Positions 58,524 to 64,000 of a stretch of DNA of 64,000 nt are shown here, piece by piece. How positions within the stretch are numbered: position 1 is the first letter of the stretch; each line of letters starts with the position of its first letter. Origin of the DNA: Porpolomopsis calyptriformis (taxonomy: Eukaryota; Basidiomycota; Agaricomycetes; Agaricales; Hygrophoraceae); NCBI GenBank assembly GCA_951640195.1, contig OX621172.1:1674001-1738000 (forward strand), read 5' to 3'. The position numbers and the translations under genes are program-made. The notes under the pieces are model-generated. The model was not told where the DNA came from, did no database searches, and saw only the letters and a program-made list of their open reading frames with translations.

Positions 58524-61500
58524 TCAGTTCGGGGAATTATCAATTGCATTGAAATGATAGCTCACCCCAAAGGGTTTGGTGTAAATTTTGATCTGTGCTT
58601 CAAAGACAGTATTTTCACCATGAGGATGTTCAAGACGAGCCCAAAGCGCAATCTGATCTCCTTTCTTGGCTGACCTGATGAAGTCATTGGTTCCCCCATT
58701 CCAGCTAACGAGGTGCCGTTCTGACTCCTGATTGTTGGTCAACAAGTGATACCTCGGCAGTATTTCTTTCTCATTTCGCCACAAGGATGCTTCAAACCAG
58801 GAAAAGGGCCGCTGACTCTCCTCACTGGGGTCACTGAAGGCAGAACCCTCGTCACAGGAGACCACAATGAAATCGATGGCAAGAAGAGGATTCGGGGAAT
58901 TCCCAACGATTGGTGTGCTCATCAGGTAGGGCTCTTCAGCAATAGTCTGCTGTTCTGATATGTGTATGGTTTGGTGACGACGGGCTGAGATAACGAAAGC
59001 TGAGAGATCAGCATGCGACAAGATGAGCTTGATGACATTAACGGGTAGTCCCAAGCGCAATAATAGTCTGCTTGTCCTAGAGATCTGATTTTGGGATACA
59101 CCCACATGTCTTGTTTCCTCCTTGACAGATTGGAAACGAGCCAAGTCTCCAAAATAGAATTGCATACGATCTCGAAGTTCGGATGTGTTAAATCTTGTGT
59201 TTCCATCTTCAGACACGCTCTGACCTGTGATGTGCTCGCATTGTTCATGCCGATCGAGAAGGCCTGCGATAGCCAGAAATGGCTCGAAGAACCTGGGATC
59301 TTTGCCCATGCGTGATTTTCTCGCGACTTCAACCAGCTGATGGGCCAGTTGCCGTGGTGTACAGCCACTCTGATCGAGGAAAGGATTGGCACCTGCCACT
59401 AAAAGGTCTTCCACGACATTGTAATTAACATGCCAAATTGCCTTGAGAAGCGCTGTTTCACCACGATCGTCTTTCAAGTTGATGATCATAGCTTTGTTTG
59501 TCTGGTCGAAGTCCGACCACTCCATTAGATGCTTAACCATAAGGCGATTTGTCTCGTTGTCACGATGAGTTGGCAAGGCTGCAGCCGCTACATGGAGGAC
59601 CGTCTGTTGACGAGATGGATTTGCCATGAAATGTTCTGGCAGCTGCGGGTCCAAATGTTTGAGGAGGTATTTCAGTGATCCCAGGTAATTTTCCATTCCG
59701 CCAACCAGTATCCAGCCCAATAGAGTCAGCTCTGGCCCCTCCCCATCTTCTAGTACGTGGACTCTCTTGAAAATACGATTCACCTGGGCACCTTGCTCAT
59801 GGAGAAAGTCTGCGAGGTCGTAAGATTGCCGAAAAACCGCAGAACAAAACGGTGTCTCCCAAGAATCTGTATTGCTATCAACCGCTATGCCTAACTCCAG
59901 CAGTCGCCGTGCAATATTGAGGGTGTTATTCCCTTTACTAAGAGAACAAAGATGCAGGGGGTTCCACTGGCCACAATGACGCTTGTAGTCAGCTCCCTTC
60001 TGCACAAGGAGATTGAAAATATCCAATGAGCCGGATATGATGGCCTGATGTAGGGGAGTCTGATGATCCGAAGACCGAGCTTGATTCAAGTCGAGACCTA
60101 TGTCAAGACCGAGAAGATATTCGACGATCTCATATCGCCCAAGATCTGCGGCGGAGAACAGGACACTGACATTGTCCTTGCCGTAACAGCCAAAATCGGC
60201 TCCACACGAGCGGAGTAAATTCATCGTGCTATGAATGGCATCCAGGTATTTGGCTCCGTGGTACACAACAGCGTGTAGTTTGTCCACATTCCGAAGGACT
60301 TCCACCAAGAGAAGTTCAAAAAGCCGCTGTAGAGACCATGTTTCATGCTTTAGTATGAGGAAATTCTCCAGGAGAAGGCAAAGAATGTCGGTGTAGAGAG
60401 ACGTGCATGAGAATATCAAAGACTGGAAAGTGAAAGACGCGCCAAGTTTCAACAACTCTGCGACTGCCGTCTTCTTGTTGCGTTGAACGGCACAGTCAAG
60501 CGGAGTTAAGTTATCCGAGATGTACATCGACACTAGTTGCTGCCGCAATCCTTGTGCTTTGGCATTGACGTCTGCCCCACATGCGTGCATCTCGCAAGCC
60601 AAGCCTCTAACCTCCTCATCATCAAGTGCACACAACCAATGGAGCGGCGTTTCACCAGTTTTACTTGCAAGCTTGACATTGGCACCACGTCTCATGAGTT
60701 CTATGGCCAGATTTCCATGTCCAGATCGACACGCTGTAAGAAGTGCTGTTTCACCCAGATCATTGGTTTGGTTGATGGAGGCGCCATGATGATCAATGAG
60801 ACGGATGACGATATCAACATAGCCCGACGCTGCTGCAGCATGCAACAATGTGTAACCAATGACCTTATCCCCTTCTAGGACTCGCAGGACGAAATGGTCT
60901 GGATTACCACCAGTTGAGGAGATTTGTTCGTCGAGTGATAACTTGATTCTTGATGTTGCAACATCTGACAACCTCGGAAATGGGACTGCACCTCTACCGA
61001 AATATAGACATGGGAACTCGCGCAAGATCTGGGAGTGCTGAAGGGAATCTAGAGCCAGAAGATCCTCCTTCGCAACAAAAGACCCAGAGAGAATGTGGCG
61101 TTTAAGTAATGAATAAATGTCGATATGTTTAGGGATCTCTTGGTGTAACGCACATGAGACTCGGTACAGAATCTCTTCCGCAAGTGGGTGGCTGTGATTC
61201 ACGGCGGTGACCAGGTAGTTGAAAGCCCTGTCATCCTCCTGTTTCGACCGGCTTTCATTAAAGGTTAGAACAAATAATGAACACGCCGCTGTGCCAGGAT
61301 TTCCGCTGTTCTCTAAGTCATCCTGCAAGTGATCCAACACCGATTTTCTGTAAGGCTCAGGCAGTAATCGGAATGCGTTGCTCCCAAACCTGGGGCGCAC
61401 GGAATATGCATTCGGGTTCGAATCCTCATGGCCAAACTTGGCCCGACTACATCACATCTTCAGTCAGATATCACAAGACCTGCATCCTTCGAAGTTGACC

Positions 61501-62652
61501 TACATGTACTCAATCAGCTTGTGATGGTGCTTGTCCATTTTTTGGACGGCGGCTCCTACCTGTCTAAAACAGATCTCAGGGAGAGGAATCGGCAAAGAAA
61601 AATCAGGCGGACCTCCTGAATTCATATAGATCTTCAATTTCTTCAAGTTTACGGAAACAAACCAATGCATCTTCTAGATCCCTTTCGGATGATCTTCTTC
61701 TTAAGGTGTTGCAGAAGATAGATCGCACAAAGATGCCCTCGCCCTCTTCTGCCACACCTGCTAGTGCGATAGGAAGAATAGCATCACGCATTTTGATTTC
61801 CTGGATCGCTGTGAGTCGTTTGGTTTGCGAGGTTGGCAAAGGGAAAAGGTCTTTGTCAGAGAAGGGGTCACGAGCCAGAAATGTCCGCCAAAACAAGAGA
61901 CCAAATGAATAGATGTCGGTCTTTGGAAGCATATTCTTGTCCAGGAGCTCCTTCCACTCCGGAGCGTTCCAAGGCTGAGTACCAGTCCTTAATACTGTCT
62001 GGTCCTCCATGTCAAGCACAGAACCTCCAAAGTCCCCAAGTTTGGCAATTACTATCCGTTCTGGATGTGGGTACACAAGTACATTCTCGCTCTTCACATC
62101 GCCATGAACAATGGAACAAGCATGGAGAAATTGAAGACCTCTTGCAACGTCGTGACAAAGTCGAAAGCGGGTCTTCTTCCGGAGATTCTGTGTTTCTAAT
62201 TCAGCTAGAGGACCATATGATGCGTATTCTATAACCAGCGCAGGAGAAACCCTGTCCCATAAGATATCGATCAACTCCACTATGTTGGGATGGGTGCGAA
62301 GCGTCAACGACCGAAATTCGAGAACCAGAGACTTCCAACCAGAATGGTTGTCATCCACTCTGGCAACGCGAGGCCTTTTGAAAGCAGCAAATCTCCATCC
62401 GGAAAGCGCAGCTCCTCGTTTTATGCGTATCACACCCAGCGAGACAGAGAAAGATGAGCCGTAATTCACGAACCGGGTATTTAATGGCTGGATCTCGTCA
62501 ACAGAACCAAGACGCGACGTTAGAGTTTCATGGTCTTGGTAAAACGCCATCCATAGGAATACTAAGGATAATCGATGGCTAAGGGTTTTGGGAGGGGTGC
62601 TGACTGATGAAACCAAGGAGTCTTCAAGCGATGATTCAACGAATGAAAACAT
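58524..62652 (-). CDS. Protein kinase fused to ankyrin repeats
   Basis: Three exons, 62652-61653, 61615-61504 and 61446-58524, sum to 4035 bases in frame (1344 residues). The first ATG in frame (62652) reads MFSFVESSLEDS. The kinase looks catalytic: Lys in FAAFKRPRVAR, catalytic loop VHGDVKSENVLVY, LGDFGGSV, QPWNAPEW and DIYSFGLLFW. A linker (PIPLPEICFRQVGAAVQKMD, then RAKFGHEDSNPNAYSVRPRF) leads to about ten ankyrin repeats, for example GYTLLHAAAASGYVDIVIRL, GETALLTACRSGHGNLAIEL and HQTPLHQAIISGSLDIFNLL. The C-terminus (SWFEASLWRNEKEILP to KKGDQIALWARLEHPHGE) is a beta-rich module I have seen in fungal proteins but cannot name. Intron 1 would be only 37 bases. Architecture resembles RIPK4/ANKK1. 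Substrate unknown. Confidence 0.85.
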
Positions 62653-64000
62653 AGCGAGGGAGGAAATCACCCTGGACAACGAGCTGTTGGCTTGGTGGGA
62701 ATTACGACTATAAAGATTGATAAGCGTCAAGTGCTCCAAATGGGCGCAATGAGTTGACGATCAAATGATCTTTGTAAGCTCATTTTTATACAAGGGCTTC
62801 AACCTTCGACACGGTGTCAACATTCAATACTTGGCCGCGTCTTTGTGGAGTACTCCTGTGGTGCAAATTTGACATTCGATCTATATCATGGTGCGTCTGC
62901 TGGACATCGGCCACCAGATTCGAGGATATAAGCACAGTTGATTGGCCTCTCGCCTTGGGTAATTCGCGATGCTGTCGTTCTTGTAGACCCATCGGAAAAG
63001 ATTGTCATACAACTCTCGACAATATGTTGAGATTGTAAAGGGACGAGGTAAGTTTATATTCTGATGCGCACCTAGTGCTAAATCCAACCTCCCATCTTGC
63101 TGGCAGGCAATCCGATGGTTGTTGGTTACTCTGGTTCCTTCAGCCCATTTCCGGATGGCTCGATGCCAACTCAAATACTTTGTCTGTGGTCGAATCAGAA
63201 ATCGGAACTCGTTCTGTGTTCGATAACACCACTCAATTTATGGTGCCGAGACAGGTGGCAAAGAATAAACTTACGAAGCTGGCTCCCGCCATCAGTCTTG
63301 TTTTTCTACGGCGCATCCGACCTCACAGAAGACATTCCATTGCCGGAATGATAAGCTGAACGTCAGCGGTTTATCCCCCATTTGCGTTCATTAAACCAAA
63401 GATGGAATGATGCGCACGGCGGGAGACCCTGTATTGACGCGGGGCAATATGAATGTTTCAGTATATTTGGCTGGTTGAAGATACGGGTAGGCTGACGCAA
63501 GCCACAAGCCGGGGGGCGGATCAAGGACCTGGTTATCTCGATACGCTCATTCTTGGAACAGCCTGGCTGTACCCTATTACTCACAGGCACAGGTCGACGG
63601 CGCTGAGGGAAGGCGTAAGCGACCTTGGTGGAGGGACGAGACTTCGTTCTGTTCGAATTGCTCAGATATGCTCTCTTCACCGAGCACTCTCGCCCATTTG
63701 TGGACATTGTCATGATCGTAAGTATCATCATCGGTTGAAAGAATCCTGCAGTCAATTGATCCACGGTCTGTCGTCGCTAAATCTCTCACATGTTCAGCTA
63801 CGACATGAATGGTGGCACTACTTCAGTTGAGGAAGCTTTCATGAATGCGGTAATTTCTCTTTTTCCTTCGCCAAAAAGTATCTTAACTTCTCTCAGGTTT
63901 TCTTGCACAGTAATGTAGTTGCAAGTTCTGCAAGTCCTGAATCCTTCACGAGGAATTCCGCCCTTTCCACGTTCTACTCCATTTTCCGGGTGCTTTCGTC
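62653..64000. other. Right-edge region, about 1.35 kb, no gene supported
   Basis: Several short overlapping open frames occur on both strands (63075-63830 most densely). A plus-strand run near 63790-64000 reads YDMNGGTTSVEEAFMNA then, across a possible intron, VFLHSNVVASSASPESF up to the window edge. That could be the 5' part of a gene continuing outside, but I could not connect it to an upstream exon in frame. I annotate no gene. Confidence 0.35.

Noticed and set aside
61395..61435. GGTTCGAATCC, resembling a tRNA T-arm
   Set aside because: The flanking stem does not pair, no acceptor or anticodon arm fits, and the stretch is coding sequence of the kinase-ankyrin gene on minus.
62653..62739. 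Longer N-terminus for the kinase-ankyrin gene
   Set aside because: The extension would have to start at a TTG codon; the first ATG in frame is at 62652.
63075..63830. Possible gene near the right edge
   Set aside because: Open frames overlap on both strands, none shows a motif, and a possible exon near 63790 could not be joined upstream without meeting a stop codon.

Overview
The window looks like nuclear DNA of a filamentous basidiomycete, most likely an Agaricomycete (mushroom-forming fungus). Genes sit densely on both strands. Almost all are split by introns of about 45-70 bases with GT...AG ends. The protein set is fungal: an Msp1 AAA ATPase, ALG11, an Ent3-type epsin, a SUN-like Slp1 protein, a Tsp2-type tetraspanin, a GT15 mannosyltransferase and a large iterative polyketide synthase. 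I see no rRNA, tRNA or CRISPR array. All exon joins were made by eye from splice signals, frame and family similarity.

Layout. 1-3.5 kb: the start of a secreted GH20 hexosaminidase (cut by the left edge) and an ENTH-domain epsin, both on minus. 3.9-9.1 kb: Ser/Pro-rich proteins on plus, one with a two-helix membrane tail. 9.4-18.8 kb: a small secreted protein with a probable GC-AG intron, ALG11, a single-pass membrane protein, Msp1, an unknown small protein and a secreted type-B carboxylesterase. 20.2-23.7 kb: a divergent pair, RBM25-like splicing factor and CCDC25-like protein. 25.5-35.6 kb: a reducing polyketide synthase (KS-AT-DH-MT-decayed ER-KR-ACP-TE), followed by a multi-pass membrane protein. 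37-42 kb: gene-poor DNA with palindromes and a dense cluster of a short motif, then an F-box protein. 42.6-54.6 kb: a run of cell-surface and secretory genes: Cys-rich membrane protein, Slp1, tetraspanin, LEA-2-like protein, a thaumatin/glycopeptide-like membrane protein and a GT15 mannosyltransferase.

54.7-62.7 kb is the most unusual part. It holds a broken tyrosine-recombinase transposon, a decayed array of kinesin-light-chain-type TPR repeats (the sort found on fungal NLR receptors), and then two intact genes placed tail to tail only 95 bases apart. One encodes a HeLo domain fused to a degenerate kinase, the same layout as animal MLKL. The other encodes an intact protein kinase fused to about ten ankyrin repeats, the layout of RIPK4/ANKK1. 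I propose this pair as a candidate programmed-cell-death or non-self-recognition module. The architecture is visible in the sequence; the partnership and function are inference.

Gene starts were placed on ATG codons. Two genes that could be given longer starts on TTG (the carboxylesterase and the kinase-ankyrin gene) were trimmed to the first in-frame ATG.
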